NCBI RefSeq assembly: GCF_029278605.1
Contig: NZ_CP119572.1
Coordinates: forward strand, 3,038,001-3,102,000
Direction: 5' to 3'
Source of the DNA: Cupriavidus sp. WKF15
Lineage (GTDB): Bacteria > Pseudomonadota > Gammaproteobacteria > Burkholderiales > Burkholderiaceae
DNA: 64,000 nucleotides
Made by a program: the position numbers and the translations under genes. Below are positions 1 to 9,788 of this stretch, in pieces. Below the pieces are notes generated by a model that had not been told where the DNA came from, searched no databases, and was given only the letters and a program-made list of their open reading frames with translations. Numbering within the stretch: position 1 is the first letter of the stretch; each line of letters starts with the position of its first letter.

Positions 1-465
1 CCCAAGGTTGCGGTGGTGCTGGACAAGAGCACCTGGACGCGCCGGCTGCTCGAGCAGAGCGGCGAGTTCGTGCTGCAGGTGCCAACGGCAAGCCAGGTCG
101 ACCTGACCGAAGCGCTCGGCTCCAGTTCCGGACAGTCACTCGCCGAACAGCAAGGCACGGACAAGTTCGAGGCGTTCGGCCTGGATGCCTTCGCTGGTAC
201 CGCCGTGGGCGCCCCGCTGCTGGCCGGCTGCGCGGCGTGGCTGGAATGCCGGCTGCTGCCCGAGCCGCCGATCCAGCAGACCTATGACCTGTTCCTCGGC
301 GAAGTCGTCGCGGCACACGCCGATGCGCGCGTGTTCAGCAACGGACGCTGGCATTTCGACGGACACGACGCGCTTCGCACCATCCACCACGTGGCCGGTG
401 GCCATTTCCTGGTCGACGGCGACGCCGTGGACGCGCGGCCGCTGGCGGCACGGCGCGGCGGCTGA
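1..465 (+). CDS. Flavin reductase-like domain protein, C-terminal part (5' truncated)
   Basis: The reading frame is open from the first base, so the start lies upstream of the window; about 154 residues remain. The segment with TWTRRLLEQSGEFVLQVP and a later LECRLL strand pattern resembles the split-barrel FMN-binding flavin reductase-like fold, whose members reduce flavin with NAD(P)H or bind FMN. The end of the fold, with a conserved-looking HHVAGGHFLVDG stretch, is intact, and the stop is followed at once by a strong hairpin terminator. The substrate cannot be told, and the N-terminal nucleotide-binding part is not visible. Family assignment is from pattern recognition only. Confidence 0.7.
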   Translation, partial: PKVAVVLDKSTWTRRLLEQSGEFVLQVPTASQVDLTEALGSSSGQSLAEQQGTDKFEAFGLDAFAGTAVGAPLLAGCAAWLECRLLPEPPIQQTYDLFLGEVVAAHADARVFSNGRWHFDGHDALRTIHHVAGGHFLVDGDAVDARPLAARRGG

Positions 466-474
466 CACGCAAAG

Positions 475-500
475 AAAAACGCGCCCGAAGGCGCGTTTTT
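475..500. terminator. Bidirectional intrinsic terminator between flavin reductase gene and gapA
   Basis: A perfect 11-bp stem (475-485 with 490-500) closes a CGAA tetraloop; the stem starts with five A and ends with five T, so it can stop transcripts from both sides. It lies between two convergent genes, with the gapA stop at 519. Confidence 0.9.
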
Positions 501-518
501 CGTGTCAGGCTGACTGGA

Positions 519-1541
<1,023 letters not shown>

Positions 1542-1577
1542 CTAGAAAACTGGGGCGTCGGGTTGTCCGCCGGAAAA

Positions 1578-3611
1578 TTATTGCAGCGCGTCCTTGACGG
1601 TCCGGACCACGTTGTCGACGGTGAAGCCGAAGTGCTTGAACAACACGCCCGCCGGGGCCGATTCGCCGTAGGTGTCGATGCCCACAACAGCCTGGACCTG
1701 GTATTTCCACCAGAAATCCGTCACACCGGCTTCCACGGCCACGCGCGGCACGCCCTCGGGCAGCACGCTGGCCTTGTAGGCGGCTTCCTGCTTGTCGAAC
1801 ACGCTCGTCGACGGGACCGACACCACGCGCACGTGCACGCCTTCGGCGGCGAGCTGGTCGGCGGCGCCGACCGCCAGGCCGACTTCCGAGCCGGTGGCCA
1901 GGATCGCGGCGTCAGGGCGGCCCGTCTTCGGGTTGGCGCCGTCGCGCAGCACATAGCCGCCGCGCGCGATATTGGCGCGGGTGGCGTCGTCACGCTGCTG
2001 GAACGGCAGGTTCTGGCGGCTGAAGACCAGGCAGCTCGGGCCGTTCTCGCGGCGCACGGCCTGGGCCCAGGCCACGGCGGTCTCGGTGGTGTCGGCGGTA
2101 CGCCAGACGTCCATGTTCGGGATCAGGCGCAGGCTGGACACATGCTCGATCGACTGGTGCGTCGGGCCGTCCTCGCCAAGGCCGATGGAATCGTGCGTGA
2201 ATACGAACAGCGAGCGGATCTTCATCAGCGCCGCCATGCGCAGCGCGTTGCGGCTGTAGTCCGAGAACGTCAGGAACGTGGCGCCGTAAGGGATGTAGCC
2301 GCCGTGCAGCGCAATGCCGTTCATGATGGCGCTCATGCCGAACTCGCGCACGCCATAGTTGATGTGGTTGCCCCAGGCATCGACACGCACCGCCTGGCTG
2401 CCCGACCAGTTGGTCAGGTTCGAGCCGGTCAGGTCGGCCGAGCCGCCCAGGAACTCGGGCAGCACCGGGCCGAAGGCCTCGATGGTGTTCTGGCTGGCCT
2501 TGCGGGTAGCGATGGTTTCGGCCTTTTCCTCGCACTTGGCGATGAAGGCATCGACGGCGGCGTCGAAGCTGCCCGGCAGCTCGCCGCGCATGCGGCGCTG
2601 GAATTCACCGGCTTCGTACGGATGGCGATCGGCGTAGCCTTCGAACAGCGCGTTCCAGGCCTTTTCCAGGGCCAGGCCGTTGGCCTTGGCGTCCCAGGCG
2701 TCGTAGACCTCGGCCGGCACTTCGAACGGGGCGTGGGCCCAGCCCAGCGCCTCGCGCGTGGCCAGCACTTCGGCGCCGCCCAGCGGGGCGCCGTGCACGT
2801 CATGGCCGCCTTCCTTGTTGGGCGCGCCCTTGCCGATCTTGGTGCGGCAGCAGATCAGGGTCGGCTTGTCGCTGGCCTTGGCCTGCGCAATAGCCAGGTC
2901 GACGGCGGTCACGTTATGGCCGTCGACGCCGCGGATCACGTTCCAGCCGTAGGCTTCGAAGCGCCTGGGCGTGTCGTCGTTGAACCAGTGCACCACGTCG
3001 CCATCGATCGAGATGCCGTTGTCATCCCACAGCGCAATGAGTTTATTGAGCTTCAGCGTGCCGGCCAGCGAGCAGGCTTCGTGGCTGATGCCTTCCATCA
3101 GGCAGCCATCGCCGAGGAACACATAGGTGTGGTGATTGACGATGTCGAAGCCCGGGCGGTTGAATTCTTCGCCCAGCAGGCGTTCGGCCAGCGCCATGCC
3201 GACCGCGTTGGTGATGCCCTGGCCCAGCGGGCCCGTGGTCGTTTCCACGCCGGGGGTAATGCCGTACTCCGGGTGGCCCGCGGTCTTGCTGTGGAGCTGG
3301 CGGAAATTCTTCAGCTCTTCGACCGGCAGGTCATAGCCGGTCAGGTGCAGCAGCGCATAGATCAGCATCGAGCCGTGGCCGTTGGACAGCACGAAACGGT
3401 CGCGGTCGGCCCACTTTGGATTGGCCGGATTGTGCTTCAGGTGCCGGCCCCACAGTGCCACTGCGATATCGGCCATGCCCATCGGCGCACCCGGGTGGCC
3501 GGAATTGGCTTGCTGGACGGCGTCCATGGCAAGCACGCGAATGGCATCGGCCATCAGCTTGGCAGGCTGGGAAGCGAAAGGACTTGTGGCGGGATGAGCG
3601 AGGGCGGACAT
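1578..3611 (-). CDS. tktA: Transketolase
   Basis: Thiamine-diphosphate-dependent transfer of two-carbon ketol units in the pentose phosphate pathway. The 677-residue protein shows the substrate-site [23 protein letters not shown] and the thiamine-diphosphate [13 protein letters not shown] motif in the N-terminal domain, then the pyrimidine domain ([31 protein letters not shown]) and a C-terminal transketolase domain ending in [11 protein letters not shown] chose the ATG giving [11 protein letters not shown]; a reading frame extends 39 codons further upstream, but that part is arginine/proline-rich and has no family counterpart. It lies upstream of gapA in a likely two-gene operon. Confidence 0.97.
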   Translation of the reverse strand: MSALAHPATSPFASQPAKLMADAIRVLAMDAVQQANSGHPGAPMGMADIAVALWGRHLKHNPANPKWADRDRFVLSNGHGSMLIYALLHLTGYDLPVEELKNFRQLHSKTAGHPEYGITPGVETTTGPLGQGITNAVGMALAERLLGEEFNRPGFDIVNHHTYVFLGDGCLMEGISHEACSLAGTLKLNKLIALWDDNGISIDGDVVHWFNDDTPRRFEAYGWNVIRGVDGHNVTAVDLAIAQAKASDKPTLICCRTKIGKGAPNKEGGHDVHGAPLGGAEVLATREALGWAHAPFEVPAEVYDAWDAKANGLALEKAWNALFEGYADRHPYEAGEFQRRMRGELPGSFDAAVDAFIAKCEEKAETIATRKASQNTIEAFGPVLPEFLGGSADLTGSNLTNWSGSQAVRVDAWGNHINYGVREFGMSAIMNGIALHGGYIPYGATFLTFSDYSRNALRMAALMKIRSLFVFTHDSIGLGEDGPTHQSIEHVSSLRLIPNMDVWRTADTTETAVAWAQAVRRENGPSCLVFSRQNLPFQQRDDATRANIARGGYVLRDGANPKTGRPDAAILATGSEVGLAVGAADQLAAEGVHVRVVSVPSTSVFDKQEAAYKASVLPEGVPRVAVEAGVTDFWWKYQVQAVVGIDTYGESAPAGVLFKHFGFTVDNVVRTVKDALQ

Positions 3612-3878
3612 GCGGGCGTAGTGGCGCTGGGCCTGGCGGCAAGAAAACCGCAATTTTAGCAGATGCCGGGAGCAAATCCGGTCGCCGGGGTGCCTGCGGC
3701 CAGGCCGGGCACAGGGCGGTAATCGCACGGGAAGTCGTCCGGTTCCGTCCGCACATTGCCGTTACCGCACTTTCGGCGCCGGGGCGCGGACTTCGACAGC
3801 GCCGGCCCGCACGCGTAAGATGCACACTCGCACCGCGTGCCTTCAGGCAGCGCGAGGTTTCCCCGACAGGAGACGATC

Positions 3879-4310
3879 ATGACGAGACCGGCCAACACCC
3901 CGAGGCTCACCCCTTACCTGACCGTCAGCAACGCACGCAACGCCCTGGACTTCTATCAGCGCGCCTTCGGCTTTGCGGCCGGCAACGTGGTCGACGAGAA
4001 CGGCGTGCCGACCCATGCCGAAATGCACTATCAGGGCGAACTGATCCTCATGTTTGCACCCGAAGGCGCCTGGGGTAGCACGGCGCGCACGCCGCGCTCG
4101 CTCGGCGTGGAGTGCCCGCAGACCTTTTACGTATATTGCGACGACGTCGACGCCATGCACGCGCAAGCGGTGGCGGCGGGGGCCGTCAGCCTGATGGAGC
4201 CCGCCGACCAGTTCTGGGGCGACCGCTACTGCATGGTCGAAGACCCGGACGGCTACCGCTGGGGGTTCGGCAGACCGGTGGCCGGCAACCAGGAAGGCAA
4301 GGCAAGCTGA
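3879..4310 (+). CDS. VOC-fold (PhnB/glyoxalase-like) protein
   Basis: A 143-residue protein of the vicinal oxygen chelate superfamily. TPYLTVSNARNALDFYQRAFGF opens a PhnB-type beta-alpha-beta-beta-beta unit, and the C-terminal GDRYCMVEDPDGYRWGF closes the second, as in 3-demethylubiquinone methyltransferase-like or bleomycin-resistance-like proteins. The start follows an AGGAGA ribosome-binding sequence by about five bases. The stop overlaps the rsmE start by one base (TGATG), so translation is probably coupled. The substrate is unknown; members include dioxygenases, glyoxalases and binding proteins, and the sequence does not decide between them. Confidence 0.85.
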   Translation: MTRPANTPRLTPYLTVSNARNALDFYQRAFGFAAGNVVDENGVPTHAEMHYQGELILMFAPEGAWGSTARTPRSLGVECPQTFYVYCDDVDAMHAQAVAAGAVSLMEPADQFWGDRYCMVEDPDGYRWGFGRPVAGNQEGKAS

Positions 4311-5059
4311 TGCCGCCGCGTTTCTTTGTCGACAGTGCCGGGGCATTGCTGGCCGCCGGCACGGATTTCGAACTGCCCGAAGCCGTGGTCCGTCATGTGC
4401 AGGTGCTGCGCCTGGCGCCCGGCGATGCCATCACCCTCTTCGACGGGCGTGGCGGCAGCCATGCCGCCACGCTGACCGAACTGGGCAAGCGCCATGCGCT
4501 CGCGCGCGTAGGCGACCACGATACGACCGAAGCCGAGCCACCGTTCCACGTCACGCTGGCACAAGGGCTGGCCGGCGGCGACAAGATGGACTGGCTGATC
4601 GAGAAAGCCGTCGAGCTTGGCGTCGCGGCGATCCAGCCGTTGCAGGCCGCCCGCTCGGTCGTGCGGCTGAGTGGCGAGCGCGCGCAGAAGCGGCAAGCGC
4701 ACTGGCAAGCCCTGGTCGAAGCCGCTTGCGAGCAATGCGGACGCAATCGCTTGCCGGCGGTCGCGCCGGTCGCTAACTTGGATACGTGGCTGCGTAGCGA
4801 GGGCGAAGGTGCGCGGCTGCTGGTGTCGCCGCGCGCCGTTCAATCGCTGCCCGCTTACGTGGCGGCCAACCGGGAAACGATGCTGGCCGGCGGCGTCACG
4901 CTGCTGGTCGGACCGGAAGGCGGGCTGGCGCCGGAAGAAGAAGAGGCGGCTTTGCGTGCCGGCTTCACCGCCGTGTCACTCGGCCCGCGCATCCTGCGCA
5001 CTGAAACTGCCGGGCTGGCATGCCTGGCAACCCTGAACGCCTTGCTTGGCGGATTCTGA
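4310..5059 (+). CDS. rsmE: 16S rRNA (uracil-1498-N3)-methyltransferase
   Basis: SPOUT-family methyltransferase that uses S-adenosylmethionine to methylate U1498 of 16S rRNA in the assembled small subunit. The 249-residue product begins with an OB-like RNA-binding part (RHVQVLRLAPGDAITLFDG), followed by KMDWLIEKAVELGVAAIQPL and the trefoil-knot signatures LLVGPEGGL and LGPRILRTETA near the C terminus, all diagnostic of RsmE. The ATG overlaps the stop of the VOC gene by one base and is the only start that fits the family N terminus. Confidence 0.95.
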   Translation: MPPRFFVDSAGALLAAGTDFELPEAVVRHVQVLRLAPGDAITLFDGRGGSHAATLTELGKRHALARVGDHDTTEAEPPFHVTLAQGLAGGDKMDWLIEKAVELGVAAIQPLQAARSVVRLSGERAQKRQAHWQALVEAACEQCGRNRLPAVAPVANLDTWLRSEGEGARLLVSPRAVQSLPAYVAANRETMLAGGVTLLVGPEGGLAPEEEEAALRAGFTAVSLGPRILRTETAGLACLATLNALLGGF

Positions 5060-5095
5060 TGGCGGCGCACGCCATCCTTCAAAAAGGAGTCGACC

Positions 5096-5698
5096 ATGGG
5101 ACTACTCGATAGCGTGCTGGGCGGGGTGCTCGGGCAACTCGGCGGCACGCGCCAGGGCGAAGGCGAAAGCGCCGGCGGCCTCAACCCCAAGCTGATGATG
5201 GCGCTAGGACTACTGGCCATGATGGCGATGCGCCACAAGGGCGCCGCGGACGACGCGGCGCAGGCCAGCCAGGAAGATGGGCTGGGCGGACTGGGCAGCC
5301 TCGGCGGTTTGCTGGGCGGACTGACCGCTGGCGCGGGTGGTGGCGGCACCGGCGGGCTGGATCTGGGCTCGCTGCTCGGCGGCCTGCTTGGCGGCCAGGG
5401 CGGCGCCCCGGCCAACAGCCAGGCGCTCGGTGCCGCGGCCGGCGGCATTGGCGCGCTGCGCGATGTGCTTGCGCAAGCTGGCCTGGGCGAACAGGTCGAT
5501 TCGTGGATCGGCGTTGGCAGCAACCAGCCGGTCACGCCGTCGGCGCTTAGCGACGCGCTCGGCGACACGGGCGCCCTCGCCTCGCTGGCCAGCTCCACGG
5601 GCATGTCCCAGGAAGACGTGGCAGCGCAACTCAGCGAAGGCCTGCCCGAACTCATCGACCGACTGACTCCGCACGGGCACCTGCCGTCGCAATCCTGA
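5096..5698 (+). CDS. YidB-like (DUF937) glycine-rich protein
   Basis: A 200-residue protein of the YidB/DUF937 family, whose function is unknown. It opens with MGLLDSVLGGVLGQLGG, has a hydrophobic stretch around residues 40-50, a glycine/leucine-rich middle (about 60-110) and a conserved C-terminal half with AGLGEQVDSWIGVGSNQPVTP and GMSQEDVAAQLSEGLPELIDRLTPHG, the hallmark of the family. AAAAAGGAG provides a strong ribosome-binding site, and a terminator follows the stop. It sits 36 bp after rsmE and could be cotranscribed with it. No catalytic residues are recognisable. Confidence 0.88.
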   Translation: MGLLDSVLGGVLGQLGGTRQGEGESAGGLNPKLMMALGLLAMMAMRHKGAADDAAQASQEDGLGGLGSLGGLLGGLTAGAGGGGTGGLDLGSLLGGLLGGQGGAPANSQALGAAAGGIGALRDVLAQAGLGEQVDSWIGVGSNQPVTPSALSDALGDTGALASLASSTGMSQEDVAAQLSEGLPELIDRLTPHGHLPSQS

Positions 5699-5728
5699 GC
5701 GGTCCCAGTCGGATCGGCATTAAAAGCC

Positions 5729-5764
5729 AAAGCCCGCGACCATCGGCGACGATCGCGGGCTTTG
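5729..5764. terminator. Intrinsic terminator after the yidB-like gene
   Basis: AAAGCCCGCGA pairs with TCGCGGGCTTT around a short spacer, followed by a T-rich run (TTTGTTTCTT). The A-rich left flank would also serve the convergent barstar-like gene that ends at 5810. Confidence 0.85.
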
Positions 5765-5809
5765 TTTCTTCTTGAACCGGAGCACTAAGCCCCGGAATGC
5801 GAACAGCAA

Positions 5810-6421
5810 TCAGGCGAACGAATAGAACACGCGGAACTGGACTTTGCGCTCGGCCCAGAACTCGGCCGCATCGCGGAACACATCCAGCAGCACCTCGCGC
5901 GCTTCCTTGTCGAACTTCTGCGCAATCGGCAGACCTTCCAGCACGATCACGAATCCGGGTTGCTGGCCGGCCTTGTGGATCATGTCGGTCAGGCAATCGG
6001 CCAGCGCGTCGAAGTTCTTGCCGAAATGCTTGGGGAACGTGAACGATGTCGCGATCGTTTCCAGGATCTCCGCCTTGCTCGCGCAATGGGCGCAGTTCGC
6101 ATACAGGAAATGCTGGCCAAGTTCGGCGGCAGCCTGGGCAAGGTCAGGCACGCGGAATGCGCGGATCGACTGGACGATGTTCGGGCGCACCGACTTGAAC
6201 AGGTTCATGGCTCCCTCGGCCCCGTCGGCCCAGTTCGCGATGGCCGGCACAGCGGCCGGAGCGGCGGGCGGAAGTCTGTGCGTGAGCTCTTGGCGCGGCA
6301 TCATCAGCACGTTGTCGTAAAGGTTCTGGGCCTGATGCTGCGCCCGCTGCCAGCCATCTCCGGCGCCGCGCTCCTCGCGGGCGGCAAGGGCGTCGCCCAA
6401 TCCGAAAATGTCAGTCATCAT
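5810..6421 (-). CDS. Barstar-like ribonuclease inhibitor with N-terminal extension
   Basis: The C-terminal half (about residues 105-203) matches the barstar family: an alpha/beta fold with TSFTFPKHFGKNFDALADCLTDM, where barstar helix 2 binds the nuclease, followed by a hydrophobic strand (GFVIVLEG) and an FRVFYS end strand. The start codon overlaps the stop of the upstream ribonuclease by four bases, so enzyme and inhibitor are translationally coupled. The protein is 203 residues, about twice the size of classical barstar; the extra N-terminal 100 residues have no recognised domain and no signal peptide. By family knowledge it should stay cytoplasmic and neutralise the cognate ribonuclease before export. 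Confidence 0.88.
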   Translation of the reverse strand: MMTDIFGLGDALAAREERGAGDGWQRAQHQAQNLYDNVLMMPRQELTHRLPPAAPAAVPAIANWADGAEGAMNLFKSVRPNIVQSIRAFRVPDLAQAAAELGQHFLYANCAHCASKAEILETIATSFTFPKHFGKNFDALADCLTDMIHKAGQQPGFVIVLEGLPIAQKFDKEAREVLLDVFRDAAEFWAERKVQFRVFYSFA

Positions 6422-6807
6422 TTGGTTATCCGTTTGAAGCTGTTGTAGTGGTCTTCTGTGTAGTAGCAGTCGTTGGCCACGCGCTGGTCACCGCCGCAAA
6501 CGATCCGCCTTGCTCCCCGGTTCCGGCTGTTCTGGCTCTTGACCGTATATTCACGGTAATAACCGCGTTGTTGTTGAGGGAGGCTGCGTTCGTAATTGCC
6601 GAACCGCGAACCATCCTTCTCATAGGGAAATGGGCCGCCGGCCTCAATGCGCTCCAGCGTCTGCCGTGCTTCATTGGGCAGTTGCTGCACGGCAATGGTT
6701 CCCGGCAGTCCCTCGGCCTGCTGCTGCCTTGCCAGCGTTGGCTGCGTGAGCGCCAGTGCCAGGACCAGGCCCGACAGGGCCCGCGCCAGCTTGCGCGGGC
6801 CGCGCAT
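6418..6807 (-). CDS. Secreted guanyl-specific ribonuclease (RNase Sa/barnase family)
   Basis: A 129-residue protein with a signal peptide (MRGPRKLARALSGLVLALAL, likely cleaved near residue 27). The mature part follows the RNase Sa pattern: GGPFPYEKDGSRFGNYE, then YYREYTV with general base Glu86, the basic pair Arg100-Arg101 in GARRIVCGG, and the general acid His120 in YYTEDHY. Cys104 and Cys114 may form a disulfide. The start was chosen because a signal peptide begins there; the upstream extension is arginine-rich with no family match, and no strong ribosome-binding site is visible. The inhibitor gene overlaps its stop. It should cleave RNA 3' of guanosine outside the cytoplasm. Confidence 0.9.
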   Translation of the reverse strand: MRGPRKLARALSGLVLALALTQPTLARQQQAEGLPGTIAVQQLPNEARQTLERIEAGGPFPYEKDGSRFGNYERSLPQQQRGYYREYTVKSQNSRNRGARRIVCGGDQRVANDCYYTEDHYNSFKRITK

Positions 6808-7103
6808 GGGCCGCTGCCGCTGCTGTTTCAGGGGAATCTGGAAACCCACGTTGGTCTGTCTTGGTTGAACCGGAAATCGAGCCTGCCGCCTGCTGGGTAG
6901 ACAAGTAATCCGGGCCACCCTGGCCGGCATACAAGCCGCCGACCTCACCGGAGCGCCCGTGGCGAGCGCCTGTATCAAAGGCGTAAGGGTACGCGCATGC
7001 AAGCAATTAATCAATCCCGGCCCGGCGCCAGCGCGAAATCCTCAATTGTTTCAACATGTTAATAGAATGTGTGCGCATACTAACCGGCGATGTCACCGCG
7101 CAA
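6808..7103. other. Intergenic region upstream of the RNase gene
   Basis: About 300 bp with no supported gene. It holds the leader of the RNase-barstar operon on the minus strand; an AT-rich patch at about 7009-7082 is the most likely place for its promoter, but no convincing -35/-10 pair was found. Confidence 0.4.
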
Positions 7104-7130
7104 AAAAAGCCGGGCAAGCCCGGCTTTTTC
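7103..7130. terminator. Intrinsic terminator downstream of maeB
   Basis: AAAAAGCCGGGC and GCCCGGCTTTTT form a 12-bp stem with a two-base loop. A-tract and T-tract on either side make it functional in both directions; on the minus strand it follows the maeB stop at 7153. Confidence 0.88.
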
Positions 7131-7152
7131 GCAGTCTGAGTCGTACCCTGGC

Positions 7153-9477
7153 TTAACGCTTGGCTGCGGCGTCCACCACGACCAGCGAGGTCATGTTGAC
7201 GATCCGTCGCACCGTCGCCGACGGCGTCAGGATGTGCACCGGCGCTTTCACGCCCAGCAGGATCGGTCCGATGGCGACGTTGTTGCCCGCTGCAACCTTC
7301 AGCAAGTTGTATGAGATGTTGGCCGCGTCGATATTCGGGCAGACCAGCAGGTTGGCTTCGCCCTTGAGCGAACCGTCCGGCACCAGGGCGTCGCGCAGCT
7401 TCTGGTCGAGCGCGCTGTCGCCGTGCATCTCGCCATCAATCTCGAGTTCCGGCGCACGTTCGCGCAGAATAGCGAGGGTATCGCGCATCTTGCGTGCCGA
7501 AGGGGCTTCGGACGAGCCGAAGTTCGAGTGCGATAGCAGCGCCACCTTGGGCTCGATGCCAAAGCGCTTGAGTTCTTCGGCGGCCATCAGCGTGATCTCG
7601 GCCAGCTCATCAGCGGTCGGGTCAACGTTCACGTGCGTATCCACCAGGAAGATCTGGCGGCCCGGCAACACCAGGCCGTTCATGGCCGCGTAGACCTTGC
7701 TGGTACCGCCCAGCACCTGGTCGATGTAGCGCAGGTGCGCGGCGGTATTGCTGACGGTGCCGCAGATCATGCCGTCGGCCTCGCCCTTCTTGACCAGCAT
7801 GGCGCCGATCAGCGTGGTGCGGCGGCGCAGTTCGAGCTTGGCGTACTGCGGGGTCACGCCTTCGCGCGCCATCATCCGGTAGTAGACATCGGAGTAATCG
7901 CGGAAGCGGTCGTCGTGCTCGGGGTTGACGACGGTGAAATCCACGCCCGGACGCAGACGCAGGCCGAAGCGTTCGATGCGGTGCTGCAGCACTGCCGGGC
8001 GGCCGATCAGGATCGGGTTGGCCAGCTTTTCATCGACGATCACCTGCACGGCGCGCAGCACGCGCTCTTCCTCGCCTTCGGCGAAGACAATGCGCTTCTT
8101 CGCCATTTCCACCTTGCGGGCAGCGGCGTAGATCGGCTTCATCAGCGTGCCCGAGTGGTACACGAACTGCTGGAGCTGCAGGCGGTAGGCGTCCATGTCC
8201 TCGATCGGACGCGAGGCCACGCCGGACTTCATGGCGGCTTCGGCCACGGCCGGCGCCACCCACACGATCAGGCGCGGGTCGAAAGGCTTCGGGATCAGGT
8301 ATTCCGGGCCGAACGACAGGTCCTGGATGCCATAGGCCGAGGCTACGATATCGCTCTGCTCCTGGCGCGCCAGCTCGGCGATCGCGTTGGCGGCAGCGAT
8401 TTCCATCTCGCGCGTAATGGTGGTCGCACCGCAGTCAAGCGCGCCGCGGAAGATGAACGGGAAGCACAGGACGTTGTTGACCTGGTTCGGGTAGTCAGTC
8501 CGGCCAGTGGCCATGATGGCGTCCGGGCGGACTTCCTTGACCAGCTCGGGCGCGATTTCCGGGTTCGGGTTCGCCAGAGCGAGCACCAGCGGCTTGTCGG
8601 CCATGCGCTGGACCATGTCCTGCTTGAGCACGCCGGCGGCGGACAGGCCGAGGAAAATGTCGGCGCCGTCGATCACCTCGCCAAGCTTGCGCTTGTCGGT
8701 CTTCTGGCAGAAGCGGGCCTTTTCCGGGTCCATCAGCTCGGTACGGCCTTCATAGACCACGCCGGCCAGGTCGGTCACCCAGATGTTCTCGATGGGCAGG
8801 CCCAGGTCCACCAGCAGGTCCAGGCAGGCCAGAGCCGCCGCACCGGCGCCAGAAGCCACCAGCTTGACCTTCTTGATGTCCTTGCCAACGACCGTCAGGC
8901 CGTTGATGACGGCGGCAGCAACCACGATGGCGGTGCCGTGCTGGTCATCATGGAAGACGGGGATCTTCATCTTCTCGCGCAGCTTGCGCTCGACGTAGAA
9001 GCACTCCGGTGCCTTGATGTCTTCCAGGTTGATGCCGCCGAAGGTCGGCTCCAGCGCAGCAATGATCTGCACCAGTTTTTCGGGGTCTTTTTCGTCGACT
9101 TCGATGTCGAAGACGTCGATGCCGGCAAACTTCTTGAACAGGCCGGCCTTGCCTTCCATGACCGGCTTGGAGGCCGCGGCGCCAATGTCGCCCAAGCCCA
9201 GCACGGCGGTGCCGTTGGTGATCACGGCCACCAGGTTGCCGCGCGCGGTGTAGCGGAACGAATTCGCCTGGTCGGCGACGATCTCCTCGCACGCAGCGGC
9301 GACGCCCGGCGAATAGGCCAGGGCGAGGTCGCGCTGGTTGGACAGCGGCTTGGTCGGCGTGACGGAGATCTTGCCGGGAGTCGGAAACTCGTGGTACTCG
9401 AGCGCCGCTTTGCGCAGCGCCTCACGCTGCTGCTGTTTCAGATCGTCTTGGGACGGGGACTGCTGAGGGCTGGTCAT
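7153..9477 (-). CDS. maeB: NADP-dependent malic enzyme with C-terminal phosphotransacetylase-like domain
   Basis: Oxidative decarboxylation of malate to pyruvate with NADP+, feeding NADPH and pyruvate. The 774-residue protein has an N-terminal malic enzyme half (about 1-430) with [24 protein letters not shown] and the nucleotide-binding [13 protein letters not shown], then a C-terminal phosphotransacetylase-like half (about 435-774) with [17 protein letters not shown] and [19 protein letters not shown]. This two-part architecture and length are those of MaeB; in the family the second half is regulatory, sensing acetyl-CoA. I chose the ATG giving [10 protein letters not shown]; an in-frame TTG lies five codons upstream. 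A palindrome overlies its predicted promoter. Confidence 0.96.
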   Translation of the reverse strand: MTSPQQSPSQDDLKQQQREALRKAALEYHEFPTPGKISVTPTKPLSNQRDLALAYSPGVAAACEEIVADQANSFRYTARGNLVAVITNGTAVLGLGDIGAAASKPVMEGKAGLFKKFAGIDVFDIEVDEKDPEKLVQIIAALEPTFGGINLEDIKAPECFYVERKLREKMKIPVFHDDQHGTAIVVAAAVINGLTVVGKDIKKVKLVASGAGAAALACLDLLVDLGLPIENIWVTDLAGVVYEGRTELMDPEKARFCQKTDKRKLGEVIDGADIFLGLSAAGVLKQDMVQRMADKPLVLALANPNPEIAPELVKEVRPDAIMATGRTDYPNQVNNVLCFPFIFRGALDCGATTITREMEIAAANAIAELARQEQSDIVASAYGIQDLSFGPEYLIPKPFDPRLIVWVAPAVAEAAMKSGVASRPIEDMDAYRLQLQQFVYHSGTLMKPIYAAARKVEMAKKRIVFAEGEEERVLRAVQVIVDEKLANPILIGRPAVLQHRIERFGLRLRPGVDFTVVNPEHDDRFRDYSDVYYRMMAREGVTPQYAKLELRRRTTLIGAMLVKKGEADGMICGTVSNTAAHLRYIDQVLGGTSKVYAAMNGLVLPGRQIFLVDTHVNVDPTADELAEITLMAAEELKRFGIEPKVALLSHSNFGSSEAPSARKMRDTLAILRERAPELEIDGEMHGDSALDQKLRDALVPDGSLKGEANLLVCPNIDAANISYNLLKVAAGNNVAIGPILLGVKAPVHILTPSATVRRIVNMTSLVVVDAAAKR

Positions 9478-9576
9478 CGGCGCATATTCCAATCGGTGGA
9501 GCCGTCATTTGACAGGGCTTCGGATGATCGGCGGACCGGCTCCACGTGCCCGCCCATCTCTTCCTCTGGACCCAAC

Positions 9577-9605
9577 ATTTTACATTGTGAAATATAATTT
9601 CACAA
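9577..9605 (-). promoter_or_regulatory. Predicted sigma-70 promoter of maeB
   Basis: Reading the minus strand, TTGTGA (9600-9605) and TAAAAT (9577-9582) are separated by 17 bp, placing transcription start near 9570 and a leader of about 90 nt before the maeB ATG. The palindrome at 9584-9606 covers the -35 box and spacer. Confidence 0.6.
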
Positions 9606-9606
9606 T
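9584..9606. promoter_or_regulatory. Perfect inverted repeat (candidate operator) between maeB and thiL
   Basis: ATTGTGAAAT (9584-9593) and ATTTCACAAT (9597-9606) are perfect inverted repeats around the three bases ATA. The half-site spacing of TGTGA and TCACA is nine, not the six of a CRP site. It lies exactly over the predicted maeB -35 box and spacer, where bound protein would block RNA polymerase. The regulator is unknown. Confidence 0.65.
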
Positions 9607-9788
9607 AAGCGTTTTACGGGGACCAGCATTGCGTTTCGGTACAATATGCCCCAAGCCGCAGGCCTTGAACAGCAAGCAACAGTCAATGCTGCCGCCCGCT
9701 GCGGTATCTTGCCGAGCCTCTGGCATGGCACCATCCTTGTCCCGTTCCGCCTTTTTTGCCCCGGCGCCGCCCTGGTCCGGTTAGTCCC

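Noticed and set aside
9584..9606. CRP binding site
   Set aside because: TGTGA and TCACA are nine bases apart rather than six, so the symmetry does not fit CRP.
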